From Fidelibacterota bacterium (GTDB taxonomy: Bacteria > Fidelibacterota > UBA8477 > JABMPR01): a stretch of 64,000 nucleotides of DNA. Positions within the stretch are counted from its first letter, which is position 1. The number at the start of each line of letters is the position of its first letter. Positions 29,335-38,040 of the stretch are shown here, piece by piece. Location: assembly GCA_016845065.1 (NCBI GenBank), contig JAERTG010000095.1, positions 17,744 to 81,743 on the forward strand, in the 5' to 3' direction. The position numbers and the translations under genes are program-made. The notes below the pieces were generated by a model that ran no database searches, was not told the DNA's origin, and saw only the letters and a list, made by a program, of their open reading frames with translations.

Positions 29335-30083
29335 TGGCACGTACACTGACATTTAAAATATTCAGATATAATCCCACCAAGGACAATGATGAGCCACATA
29401 TAGATACCTTTAAACTGGAAGAAACTCCTCGTTTAAATCTCTTTACCGCGCTTCATCGAATCAGAGAAAACCAGGCCCCAGATCTCATGTATGATTTTGT
29501 CTGTCGTGCAGGTATTTGTGGCTCGTGTGCCATGATGATCAATGGTCGACCCACTCTGGCTTGTCGTACACTCACAGCTGACCTGGCCGATACCATTGAA
29601 TTATATCCATTGCCCTTCTTTAAACTTCTTGGCGATCTCTCCGTAGATACAGGAGTATGGTTTCACGATATGGCCAAACGTCTGGAATCCTGGATTCATA
29701 CTACCAAGGAATTTGATCCCACCGCTGAGGAAGAGCGTATGGACAATACCACTGCTAATAAAATCTATGAATCTGAACGTTGTATTGAGTGCGGTTGCTG
29801 CGTGGCAGCTTGTGCTACTGCTCAGGTTTATCCAGATTTCCTAGGTGCAGCCGGATTAAATCGCGTTGGTCGATTTTTGTTTGATCCTCGCGATACCCGT
29901 GGCGAACAGGAATGGTTCGAACTGGTGTCAACTGATGCCGGTGTATTTGGTTGCATTGGTATGATGGCTTGTGACGATGTCTGTCCAAAAGACCTGCCAC
30001 TTCTAGAGGTATTTTCTTATATCCGTCGGAAGATGAATGCAGGGGTAAAGGTTGCAGTAACAGAAATGGATCTTCCTGCCTAG
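29334..30083 (+). CDS. frdB: Fumarate reductase / succinate dehydrogenase iron-sulfur subunit
   Basis: A 249-residue electron-transfer subunit. The 2Fe-2S ligands are in CRAGICGSC (about 58-66) with a further cysteine in TLAC (about 78). The 4Fe-4S site is CIECGCCVAAC (about 151-161). The 3Fe-4S site is CIGMMACDDVCP (about 205-216), with the last cysteine joining the 4Fe-4S cluster. The last base of the frdA stop is the first base of its ATG. A strong terminator follows, so frdCAB is one complete operon. Confidence 0.95.
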   Translation: MARTLTFKIFRYNPTKDNDEPHIDTFKLEETPRLNLFTALHRIRENQAPDLMYDFVCRAGICGSCAMMINGRPTLACRTLTADLADTIELYPLPFFKLLGDLSVDTGVWFHDMAKRLESWIHTTKEFDPTAEEERMDNTTANKIYESERCIECGCCVAACATAQVYPDFLGAAGLNRVGRFLFDPRDTRGEQEWFELVSTDAGVFGCIGMMACDDVCPKDLPLLEVFSYIRRKMNAGVKVAVTEMDLPA

Positions 30084-30104
30084 AACAAGTGTAGTGTAAG
30101 AATC

Positions 30105-30140
30105 AAAGAGCCTCGTCACTATGTCGAGGCTCTTTTTTTT
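30105..30140. terminator. Bidirectional terminator shared by frdCAB and the FG-GAP gene
   Basis: A perfect 11-bp stem (30105-30115 with 30125-30135; core GAGCCTCG) with a 9-base loop and eight T residues at 30133-30140. The last T residues are part of the TAA stop codon of the leftward FG-GAP gene, so the same hairpin serves both convergent transcripts. Confidence 0.9.
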
Positions 30141-32103
30141 ACTTCAGAAAGGTAATCTTTTGACTCTGACTTAGTCCACCTGCCTTGAGAACCACGATGT
30201 AAACACCTGCTCCAACCTGCGCCCCCGCCCCATTATGACCAGTCCATTTAAGTTCATGAGAGCCTGGGGTCTGCTTCTCATCAATGAGCGTGATGATCCT
30301 TCTTCCTCTAAGATCAAATACATCGATGGTAATTGACATGGATTCAATGAGGTCATAACGAATAGTTACTGAAGGGTTAAAAGGGTTGGGGAAAGCCGTC
30401 TGCAATCTGGTCGATTGGGGAACCATCATTTCTGATTCAACTTTTACAATATTCAGGTTTTCGATATGGTTAAAGGTACCATCATAATTCCCTACGGTGA
30501 GGTCCAGATCTCCATCGCCATTAAGATCAGCCAGGGCAGGAGTTGCATTCTGGCCAAAGGTGAATTCAGATAGGGAATCAGGGTATTCCACCCATGCGCC
30601 ATTTTCATAGCTAAAATATTTTACATCTCGAAAACTCTTCCCCACCAGCAAATCCAGATTCCCATCTGCATCAATGTCACCCAGTGTTGGTACTGCATTA
30701 CTACCCACATCTAATCCACTAAAAAGACTCAAGTTTTCAGTCCAAACTGCATCCAGGAGGGTACCCGTGTTTTCAAAATACGAAATCTGCCCATCTTCCC
30801 GCCCAACACACAAATCCAAATCTTCATCCCCATCCATGTCGTACAGTTTGGGGCTGGACCATCCTCCCACATTTATTCCTGTGAATTCTGATGTTACAAA
30901 CCCAAATCCTGTCCCCAAGTTTACATGATAGTACAGGTTCCCACTGAGGTCACCTACCACCAGGTCGTAATCACCATCTCCATCAAGGTCTCCAGCGGTA
31001 GCAGCTGAATAGATTGAATGGTCGATACTGCTGAAATATCCATGATTAGCAGCCCAGGCCGGACCTGATACATTTCCAGTATTCTCGTAATACTTGATAT
31101 CACCACTTTGGCTTCCACTGATTAGGTCCAGGTCTCCATCGTGATCAAAATCGATAAATACTGGGTTACTGGCCCCACCAACATCGATGACACCACCAAA
31201 CAACGAAGTTACCTCTGACCAGGAGGCTGTCTCCAGGGAGCCTGTATTGCGGTAATATTTTAGTGGTCCTGAAGCTGTCCCATGGACCAAGTCCTGTCTC
31301 CCATCACCGGTCAAATCAACCAGACAGGGTGAATTCCAGTATGTTGACCCACCAAGTCCTGAGAATTGTGAGCTTGATTGAGTCCACACCCAGGCCGCAG
31401 CCGAACCAACATTGTGATAGTAATAAAATCCATACCCATCGCGGCCCACCAAAAGATCAGTATCACCATCTGCATCCATATCGGAAAACCAGGGATAAGC
31501 ATATAATCCAACATCAAACCAGGTCTCCTGAGTGCCGTCAAGAAATATGGCTGTACCAGCGGTTCCGTGGTTTTGATAATAATGAATAGCTCCAGACTCA
31601 CTGAGCCCAATCACCATATCAAAATCACCATCATTATCCATATCTGCAAAATGTGGCACTGGATTCGGATTTAGATCCAGACCATCAAAAAAATCCTCTA
31701 CCTTTTCAAACACCGCTGCAGTTGATGAACCAGTGTTTTCATATAACTGGAGCCCTGTATATCCTCCACTTATAAAATCCAGATCATCATCTGCATCGAG
31801 ATCAATACAAACACCCATTTCACAATCCAACTCCTGAACTGAGGCAAATAGGTTATCACCAGGTTGAAATTGTGGAGATGTCTGCGAACCTGTATTCTCA
31901 AAATATAGGGGTGGTCCGCTGATGTTACCCAGAATCATATCCATATCCTGATCATTGTCCAGATCAGCAAAGCGAGGTTGCGAGAATGGAAGAGAGGGAA
32001 CTCCACTGGAATTAAATATAAGGTCATTTTGCCGCCACATTTGAGCCTGACAAAGGACAACACTCAGTGCGAGTATTAATAATTTTAGCGAGTTTCTTTG
32101 CAT
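30139..32103 (-). CDS. Secreted FG-GAP/VCBS-repeat protein with T9SS type-A sorting domain
   Basis: A 654-residue exported protein. I chose the ATG at 32103 because GAGGGG lies six bases upstream and a signal peptide follows (QRNSLKLLILALSVVLCQA). The frame extends to 32151 without support. The body is made of about a dozen repeats of roughly 45 residues carrying the calcium-binding pattern DxDxDGDxDL, for example FADLDNDQDMDMILG, FSDMDADGDTDLLVG and LADLNGDGDLDLTVG. This FG-GAP/VCBS array should fold into beta-propellers. The last 85 residues are a T9SS type-A sorting domain (FPNPFNPSVTIRYDL, then GAGVYIVVL and SQKITFLK). It is likely a surface-exposed or released adhesive protein. No enzyme domain is seen. 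Confidence 0.88.
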   Translation of the reverse strand: MQRNSLKLLILALSVVLCQAQMWRQNDLIFNSSGVPSLPFSQPRFADLDNDQDMDMILGNISGPPLYFENTGSQTSPQFQPGDNLFASVQELDCEMGVCIDLDADDDLDFISGGYTGLQLYENTGSSTAAVFEKVEDFFDGLDLNPNPVPHFADMDNDGDFDMVIGLSESGAIHYYQNHGTAGTAIFLDGTQETWFDVGLYAYPWFSDMDADGDTDLLVGRDGYGFYYYHNVGSAAAWVWTQSSSQFSGLGGSTYWNSPCLVDLTGDGRQDLVHGTASGPLKYYRNTGSLETASWSEVTSLFGGVIDVGGASNPVFIDFDHDGDLDLISGSQSGDIKYYENTGNVSGPAWAANHGYFSSIDHSIYSAATAGDLDGDGDYDLVVGDLSGNLYYHVNLGTGFGFVTSEFTGINVGGWSSPKLYDMDGDEDLDLCVGREDGQISYFENTGTLLDAVWTENLSLFSGLDVGSNAVPTLGDIDADGNLDLLVGKSFRDVKYFSYENGAWVEYPDSLSEFTFGQNATPALADLNGDGDLDLTVGNYDGTFNHIENLNIVKVESEMMVPQSTRLQTAFPNPFNPSVTIRYDLIESMSITIDVFDLRGRRIITLIDEKQTPGSHELKWTGHNGAGAQVGAGVYIVVLKAGGLSQSQKITFLK

Positions 32104-32181
32104 GAGATCCCCTCGATGGTTTAGGTGAAATCTACAGGAGCAATCCCACAAAACAAGTCACAAGGATTCTCTCCTGAATAA

Positions 32182-33360
32182 TTAGGTGAAGGTCGCGGCT
32201 TTCACCAATAGTTCTTCCCACTCCTCTTCCCATTTTGAATCAATAGTGATTCCACCACCGGATCCCAAGGATATTTTTGACCCCTGTTGAACCAAAGTAC
32301 GAATAGCAATATTGAAACTGAAGTCTCCATCGGGATGAAAATACCCCATGGAACCGGTGTAAATTCCCCTGGGGGCATCTTCCAGCTCGTCAATGATTTC
32401 CATTGCGTGCTTTTTGGGACAACCCGTAATAGACCCCCCTGGCAACATTGACAGGAGTGCATCCACAGGCTTGAGGTTCTGTCTGAGGCGTCCTGATATT
32501 CTTGAATAGGTGTGCCATACTTTTGGGAGCTTCCTCATATCTTTAACTGCTTCCAGAGCAATACTGCCAATCTCGCTAACTTTTCCCAGATCATTCCTGA
32601 GAAGGTCGGTGATCATAAATAATTCAGCCTGTTCCTTTTCGCTGCTCATCAATTCCTGACGACGTGAATCATCTTCCCTTTGACTCAGACCACGGGGACG
32701 AGTCCCCTTTATAGGTTCCGTAGTTAATACTCCCCCACTATGATGTAAAAATAGCTCTGGTGAAAGAGAGTTGATCTTTAACTCACCAACATCCATGGCC
32801 ATAGCATATGCTGCAGGGTGGTTTTTAATGAGTGATGCATAAGAAATGGCATTTTTGGTATTCCCGGTTAATTGCTGTGTGTAATTGAGCTGATAGAAAT
32901 CTCCCGCCTTGATGTATTCGTGGATACGAGCAATAGTTTTTTTATAGTTTGATTTGGAAATAGTGGAAACGAATTCTAAGGGTGCTGGCGTTTCAAACTC
33001 CGGTTCAATAGCCTGAGAATCTGGTTGAACGAATCCCACATAATGAGGTTGCCCATGTTTGTATTCAACCCAGTGATTATAACCATGTATTATGGCCAGG
33101 GGCACCTCACTTTGATGTCGGCTTGATACATCCTGTAATGCCATCCCCAGGTCATAGCTAAAATACCCACTGCACAGTCTATTCTGATTCACTTCAAGAA
33201 ACTTCAACAGATTTGGGAGCTCATTAATATCATTCAGTGTGAAGCTTGAGATGGGATTTACAGCCAGCAGATCCCGCCACATAGAACTACCATCACCATC
33301 TGTTCTAAAACGGATCCTATCAGCCTTAGAGTGTTGCGACCATAATTGCTCCTTGTTCAT
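32182..33360 (-). CDS. pabB: Aminodeoxychorismate synthase component I
   Basis: Makes 4-amino-4-deoxychorismate from chorismate and ammonia, for folate synthesis. The 392-residue chain is a chorismate-utilising enzyme: YQLNYTQQL near 157-165, PIKGTRPRG near 216-224, MLPGGSITGCPKKHAMEII near 308-326 and GSGGGITIDSKWEEEWEE near the C-terminus. The lysine in PIKGT is the residue typical of PabB, where TrpE has PIAGT. That favours PabB over anthranilate synthase. It lies one base downstream of the glutamine amidotransferase gene, and no other tryptophan gene is near. Confidence 0.85.
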   Translation of the reverse strand: MNKEQLWSQHSKADRIRFRTDGDGSSMWRDLLAVNPISSFTLNDINELPNLLKFLEVNQNRLCSGYFSYDLGMALQDVSSRHQSEVPLAIIHGYNHWVEYKHGQPHYVGFVQPDSQAIEPEFETPAPLEFVSTISKSNYKKTIARIHEYIKAGDFYQLNYTQQLTGNTKNAISYASLIKNHPAAYAMAMDVGELKINSLSPELFLHHSGGVLTTEPIKGTRPRGLSQREDDSRRQELMSSEKEQAELFMITDLLRNDLGKVSEIGSIALEAVKDMRKLPKVWHTYSRISGRLRQNLKPVDALLSMLPGGSITGCPKKHAMEIIDELEDAPRGIYTGSMGYFHPDGDFSFNIAIRTLVQQGSKISLGSGGGITIDSKWEEEWEELLVKAATFT

Positions 33361-33361
33361 C

Positions 33362-33922
33362 TCAAAGCTCCAGAAAATTTTCTATTATCCGGTTCCCCGT
33401 ACTCATCATTAAAAAGGATTCGGGATGGAACTGTAAACCAAAGATGGGCAATCGCTCATGTTCCATAGACATGATATCCCCGGTTGCATCATGGGATGTA
33501 GCCTGAAAGCCTGGTGGAACATCATCTATAACCAGGGAGTGATATCGAGCAACTTCAAAGGATGTATCTAGTCCAGCCATGATTCTGGAGCCATCAGTAG
33601 TAATCGTTGTCGTTTTCCCATAGACAAGACGATGGGCTTGAACCACCGATTTTCCATTCGCCACAGCCAGACATTGGTGTCCTAGACAGATTCCCAGGAT
33701 GGGGATACTGTCAGAAAACTCTTTAATAATCGGTATGCAGATACCTGAGTCAGCTGGTGTTCTTGGTCCAGGACCAAGAATAATCCTTTCTGGTTTGAGG
33801 GTGGCTATTGAATCGATTGTAAGAAAATCGTTTTTTTGGACAACAGCCTTCTGCCCAAACCTGGATACTTGTTGGTAGAGATTATAGGTAAAGGAATCGT
33901 AATTATCGATGAGCAGGATCAT
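33362..33922 (-). CDS. pabA: Aminodeoxychorismate/anthranilate synthase glutamine amidotransferase
   Basis: Releases ammonia from glutamine and passes it to PabB. The 186-residue class I amidotransferase starts MILLIDNYDSFTYNLYQ, has the oxyanion strand GPGPRTPADSG near residues 50-60, the nucleophile in GICLGHQ (cysteine about 78), and the His-Glu pair in LQFHPESFL near 163-171. PabA and TrpG are often one shared subunit. The adjacent pabB suggests folate use here, but double use is possible. Confidence 0.9.
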   Translation of the reverse strand: MILLIDNYDSFTYNLYQQVSRFGQKAVVQKNDFLTIDSIATLKPERIILGPGPRTPADSGICIPIIKEFSDSIPILGICLGHQCLAVANGKSVVQAHRLVYGKTTTITTDGSRIMAGLDTSFEVARYHSLVIDDVPPGFQATSHDATGDIMSMEHERLPIFGLQFHPESFLMMSTGNRIIENFLEL

Positions 33923-34035
33923 GGGTTGAAACTATGATGCATTCGATTACATCAAACCAAAGTCTGCACCGGTAGACAGCCATCGTGGTGATCTCATTCT
34001 GAAGATTGTCCCCCTCTCTCAATCAGGTAGGTTAA

Positions 34036-35001
34036 TCAGGGTGCGATAGATCCTAGCTCTTTTAATCTACTTAGTCGGTCCGCCTCATTTTTCTTGAGCC
34101 AAATATCCTGGGATAGAATTGTCCAGGCCTTCAAAAAATAGGGGGCGGCTTCCTGAGGTTTTTCCTGGAGAGTGAGACATTCAGCAATCTCCTCGAAAAC
34201 ATAACCATCTTCATTTTGTCCGGCTGCCTGCATCTCCTTCTCAAGGTCATATTGAATTGCAAGCGCTTTGTCAACCTGACCCAGTGAGCGATGGGTCCTG
34301 GCCACACACCATTTAGCAATTTGAGTTTCTCTTACCTGTTCATGTGTTTCACGCCATTCCAGGGCTTTGAGAAATATCCCCATAGCCTTCTCATATTCCT
34401 TCAGATCATGGTACGTCCAACCGATGTTGTTATAAAGGGAACCCAACCATCCCTGCGCTCTTTTATCAGGACTGTTTTCGGCCAATTCCATGGCCTTTTC
34501 ATTCCAGATCAACTGCTGATCCTGTTGTGCAGCAATTCCCAACATATGGGCGGCATCAACAGCATAAAAGTCAGCTTTTTCTGTTAAACCCAACTCCCAG
34601 GCTTCCAAAAACAATGGGATTGATTCTTCTTTCATTCCCGATGAATTGAATGCTCTTCCACGCTCTAACAGATACCGGATCTTAGCCAATGGATATTCTG
34701 GTATCAACTCTGGTTCAACTTGATCTAACAATTTATGGGCATCCTCAAATTTTTGCTGCAGACCCAGGGTGCGGGCAATCTGAGTTTTTAATTCAAGTAC
34801 ATACTCAGCTTGCTCTTCGGCGTTTGTCTTTGCCAGTACAGCTCTGAATTTCTGCTCAGTCTCACCTGGTTCGTTGTAATTCCATAATTTATCGAAATCG
34901 TGCATTTGAGACTCCTCCTCGGTGACAACACTTGTTTTATCAGATGAACAGCTAGTAAATATAAATACAAAGCTTATTAACATTATTGTTCTTAAATACA
35001 T
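34036..35001 (-). CDS. TPR-repeat lipoprotein
   Basis: A 321-residue lipoprotein with signal peptide and lipobox FTSC (cysteine about 18). From about residue 35 onward it is made of helical pairs with the tetratricopeptide signature, clearest in LGSLYNNIGWTYHDLKEYEKA and the following AMGIFLKALEWRE (about 190-225), and weaker copies at about 105-180 and 250-310. TPR lipoproteins act as scaffolds for protein complexes at the outer membrane. No partner can be named. It is divergent from the acidic/His-rich lipoprotein gene at 35142. Confidence 0.8.
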   Translation of the reverse strand: MYLRTIMLISFVFIFTSCSSDKTSVVTEEESQMHDFDKLWNYNEPGETEQKFRAVLAKTNAEEQAEYVLELKTQIARTLGLQQKFEDAHKLLDQVEPELIPEYPLAKIRYLLERGRAFNSSGMKEESIPLFLEAWELGLTEKADFYAVDAAHMLGIAAQQDQQLIWNEKAMELAENSPDKRAQGWLGSLYNNIGWTYHDLKEYEKAMGIFLKALEWRETHEQVRETQIAKWCVARTHRSLGQVDKALAIQYDLEKEMQAAGQNEDGYVFEEIAECLTLQEKPQEAAPYFLKAWTILSQDIWLKKNEADRLSRLKELGSIAP

Positions 35002-35141
35002 GATAGAACCTTACAGTAATGTTTTATGATAATTATCCTTTGCTAATATCAAATTAAGATTTATGCTAAGGGTGTAAAGCAGAAAAATGGGTCCCCCAGG
35101 GGAGCATATCCTGGCTTATGGACATGAAAGGGAGATACCTT

Positions 35142-35855
35142 ATGAAAACAACATCAATCAATCGTTTTTCGCGTGGAGCCAGCTGGATTCTTATAATATA
35201 CCTGTCATTTATGATGTCAGGGTGTAGCTACCGACCAACTGAACTCACACCAGAACAAGCACGAGTGCTTCAAACCCGGGACTTCAATGGGAGCCCTGAG
35301 GAAGTGGCTAAAGCGGTAAGTGTTGTCCTTCAGGAAATGCACTATACGCTTGAAAATGTTGACATGGGTTTGGGAATTATGACTGCCAGCAGAACTTCAG
35401 AGCACCGCCTGGCACCTATTAGTCGTGAAACTGGCGCTGAGAATGATCTTGAAAGTGAACTTGGAACTTTTTGCCTCATTGCAGGGACCATGGCTGTGGT
35501 CGGCCTATTTATAGCCTGGATGTTTGATGCATTCGATGACGATGATGAAGATGAAGAGGAGGACAGAAATGATGATCGACATTCCTCTCGACACTCGCAC
35601 AGATCCCGGTCACATCATCATGATTCAAGCTGGTCCTTTTTTGGTTCGAATGACTCTGGTCCTTCAAGTGCAGATTCGTATACATATATTATGACCATCA
35701 ATCTCGAAGAACTTTCGCTTCAGCAAACCAGGGTTCGTCTGACAGTTCAGGGTGAACACTTTGAAGGTCCCAGCATGGTTGAAACCGGACCTGTACAGGA
35801 TCAGCAATTCTTTATAGATTTCTTTACTCGATTGCAGACTACTTTAAACCGCTAA
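35142..35855 (+). CDS. Lipoprotein with acidic and histidine-rich middle segment
   Basis: A 237-residue lipoprotein. The ATG at 35142 has AAAGGGAG seven bases upstream; an in-frame ATG at 35118 lacks a site. The signal peptide ends at lipobox MSGC (about residue 28). Residues about 33-95 (QTRDFNGSPEEVAKAVSVVL, MGLGIMTASR) match the common layout of exported lipoproteins with a small alpha-beta domain. A membrane-like hydrophobic stretch (FCLIAGTMAVVGLFIAWMF, about 109-127) follows. Then an acidic run (DDDDEDEEEDRNDD) and a His/Ser/Arg-rich run (RHSSRHSHRSRSHHH) at about 131-165. The alpha-beta region then resumes. The charged insert could bind divalent metals. It seems to interrupt a single domain. 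Confidence 0.65.
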   Translation: MKTTSINRFSRGASWILIIYLSFMMSGCSYRPTELTPEQARVLQTRDFNGSPEEVAKAVSVVLQEMHYTLENVDMGLGIMTASRTSEHRLAPISRETGAENDLESELGTFCLIAGTMAVVGLFIAWMFDAFDDDDEDEEEDRNDDRHSSRHSHRSRSHHHDSSWSFFGSNDSGPSSADSYTYIMTINLEELSLQQTRVRLTVQGEHFEGPSMVETGPVQDQQFFIDFFTRLQTTLNR

Positions 35856-35887
35856 TGGAGATCCGTTTAAGTACATTTGAGGGTTAA

Positions 35888-36523
35888 ATCAAAAGTTTGA
35901 AATCAGTTCTCATTTCCCTCATTCTTTTCTTGAGAATCATTTGCGCCCAGGAGATTACTCCCCTGGATTCACTTTTTAGCCAGGATTCTCTCACCTTTGG
36001 ACAACGAACACTATTTACACCCATTAAAACATGGCAGAGGTTCAGTTACGAGTCAACTGCATTAAACTGCCAATTTGAAAAATCCTGCTCAAACTTTATG
36101 GTTTCAGCCATCCTTGAGAAAGGTACCCTGCCAGGATTAATCATCGGCACGGACAGAATTGTCCGTTGCAACTCTGCCGCCAGACACTATCATCTACAAC
36201 TTCCACATGCCAGAATTCAGTTTGACGGACGCCTGGTGGATCCTCTTGAATGGGTTGGAGAACCGATGCCAGGTAAATCTCCCCTTCTGGCGACTTCACT
36301 TTCCATCATACCTGGCCTAGGTCGTACCTATGCTGGACATCCGGTGGACGGCCTATTTAATTTCATACTAGTAGCAGGATTCGGCTACAATACCTACAAT
36401 CATAACCAGGCTGGAAATCCAATTATGACTGGGATTAATGCCAGCTTCATGACTCTTTTCTGGTTAGCTGATTTTTATGGTGCCTATCGAACGGCAAAAA
36501 TGGCTCCACCAAGAAATAGTTAG
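35888..36523 (+). CDS. YidD-like domain fused to a membrane module; probable ATC start
   Basis: A 211-residue exported or membrane protein. A TAA stop is directly upstream (35885-35887), so the start must be ATC at 35888, five bases after GAGG (35879-35882), or TTG at 35897, fourteen bases after it. ATC gives a typical signal peptide (KSLKSVLISLILFLRIICAQ). Residues about 45-100 carry the YidD pattern (Y-x-S, then CQFEKSCSNFMVSAIL, KGTLPGLIIG, DRIVRC). YidD is normally an about 75-residue protein near the YidC insertase. About 90 more residues follow here, with a glycine-rich segment SLSIIPGLGRTYAGHPVDG near 138-156 and two membrane helices, like the DUF5683/TM2-type modules. Not near yidC, rnpA or rpmH. 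Confidence 0.65.
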   Translation: MKSLKSVLISLILFLRIICAQEITPLDSLFSQDSLTFGQRTLFTPIKTWQRFSYESTALNCQFEKSCSNFMVSAILEKGTLPGLIIGTDRIVRCNSAARHYHLQLPHARIQFDGRLVDPLEWVGEPMPGKSPLLATSLSIIPGLGRTYAGHPVDGLFNFILVAGFGYNTYNHNQAGNPIMTGINASFMTLFWLADFYGAYRTAKMAPPRNS

Positions 36524-36676
36524 CCCTGATTTCACATCCATAACACACGCTTCATTGTCTAAGCTTCAGATATGCAGTATTGAATTGGTAACCTGTTTCA
36601 GATAGATTGTTCCTCTTATAAATGAATGGATAAAACGCGCCCAAATAGACTCATAGAATTCTTGTAGAGGGAAAGC

Positions 36677-37939
36677 ATGAAAAGTCAAAAAGCTATACAG
36701 TATTTCACCACTATTTTATTGATTATGTTTGTAGCAAACGGATGCACGAGCAACCCCTATGTGAAGAAAATTCCAAAGGAACAATACGTTGTAATGCTTT
36801 CTCTGGATGGGTGTCGCTGGGATTACCCTCAAATGGCAAACATGCCAAATCTGGAATCAATTGCACGCGAGGGTGTGAAACTTGAATCCCTCCAACCTGC
36901 CTTCCCCAGTAAGACTTTTCCAAATCATTATAGCATTGCAACAGGTCTTTATCCAGATAACCACGGAATTGTTCAAAATACATTTTATGATCCCGATATG
37001 GATGCCTACTACAAAATCAGAGATCGGGAAGCCGTTGAAGATGGTGCCTTTTATGGTGGAGAGCCAATTTGGGTTACTGCCGAGAAACAGGGATTAAATA
37101 CTGCATCGTTCTACTGGGTGGGAAGTGAAGCGCCTGTGAATGGTACCTATCCCTCTCGATGGAAGAAATATGATCACAATTTTCCCTATGAAGCACGCGT
37201 CGATAGTGTTATCAGCTGGCTTTCTCTCCCCAAAAAGGAACGACCACGTCTCATCACCTGGTATTATCCAGAACCAGATGGAGTAGCCCATGAGAACAGT
37301 CCTGAAAGTGAAAAGACCCGGATTAAACTTGAATATCTTGATAGTCTGATTGGAGATTTTAAATACAAACTGGCTCAACTTCCCATTGCGGATCAAGTCA
37401 ACTTTATTGTCACAGCAGACCATGGTATGACGAGAATTTCAGGCGACAAGTGGATTTACTTTGAAGATTACATCCAGCCAACCTGGTTGGACACCTCCCT
37501 GGGGAGTACACCGGTTTGGATGTTTGATGTGAAGGAAGGATTTGAAGATTCCGTCTATTCCAATCTCAACAGGGCAGAGCACTTAAACGTCTGGAAAAAA
37601 GATAGCATCCCCGATACGCTTCACTATGGAAAGAATTCCCGTGTTATGGATATTGTCGTCACCCCTGATCTCCACTGGAGTATTGGATGGGGAGCAAAAA
37701 GATATCCAGATTATGCTGTGGGTGGTGCTCATGGATATGATCCTCGCCTAAAAGATATGCATGCAATTTTCTATGCTTCTGGCCCTGCTTTTAAACATGG
37801 TTACGTCCACCCCACGGTTGAAAATGTTAATATCTATCCCCTCATCGCTAAAATCTTAAATATCAATCCAGCTGAGACCGATGGAAAATTGGAAAATGTA
37901 AGTCGTATGTTAAAACCTAAAATAATGTTAGACGATTAA
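36677..37939 (+). CDS. NPP-family phosphodiesterase/nucleotide pyrophosphatase (alkaline phosphatase superfamily), lipoprotein
   Basis: A 420-residue lipoprotein (lipobox NGC, cysteine about 23) of the type I phosphodiesterase/nucleotide pyrophosphatase family. The two-zinc site and nucleophile are intact. The aspartate is in MLSLDGCRWDY (about 43), the nucleophilic threonine in FPSKTFPNHYS (about 80), Asp and His in PEPDGVAHEN (about 199-203), Asp-His in TADHGM (about 248-249) and the last histidine in GGAHGYDP (about 355). GAGGGAAAG precedes the ATG. It cleaves nucleotide, NAD-type or phospholipid diesters outside the cytoplasm. A two-base gap leads into the small membrane peptide and then to two further coupled genes. 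Confidence 0.9.
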   Translation: MKSQKAIQYFTTILLIMFVANGCTSNPYVKKIPKEQYVVMLSLDGCRWDYPQMANMPNLESIAREGVKLESLQPAFPSKTFPNHYSIATGLYPDNHGIVQNTFYDPDMDAYYKIRDREAVEDGAFYGGEPIWVTAEKQGLNTASFYWVGSEAPVNGTYPSRWKKYDHNFPYEARVDSVISWLSLPKKERPRLITWYYPEPDGVAHENSPESEKTRIKLEYLDSLIGDFKYKLAQLPIADQVNFIVTADHGMTRISGDKWIYFEDYIQPTWLDTSLGSTPVWMFDVKEGFEDSVYSNLNRAEHLNVWKKDSIPDTLHYGKNSRVMDIVVTPDLHWSIGWGAKRYPDYAVGGAHGYDPRLKDMHAIFYASGPAFKHGYVHPTVENVNIYPLIAKILNINPAETDGKLENVSRMLKPKIMLDD

Positions 37940-37941
37940 TT

Positions 37942-38040
37942 ATGATGGATCTGGTTTTCCCAGGTGGCCTGTACATTTTTGCAGGAATTGTCGTCCTGCT
38001 CCTAACCTTTTATAGATGGATTAACAGGTCAGATCGTTGA
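37942..38040 (+). CDS. Small single-pass membrane protein, 32 residues
   Basis: An ATG two bases after the phosphodiesterase stop opens a 32-residue frame (MMDLVFPGGLYIFAGIVVLL and so on, ending RWINRSDR). It is a short N-terminus, one hydrophobic helix of about 18 residues, then a basic tail. Its TGA overlaps the TTG start of the next gene as TTGA. The spacing and hydrophobic pattern make translation likely, although no strong ribosome binding site is visible and reinitiation from the upstream stop is assumed. CcmD-like small proteins look similar, but nothing else supports that. Confidence 0.6.
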   Translation: MMDLVFPGGLYIFAGIVVLLLTFYRWINRSDR

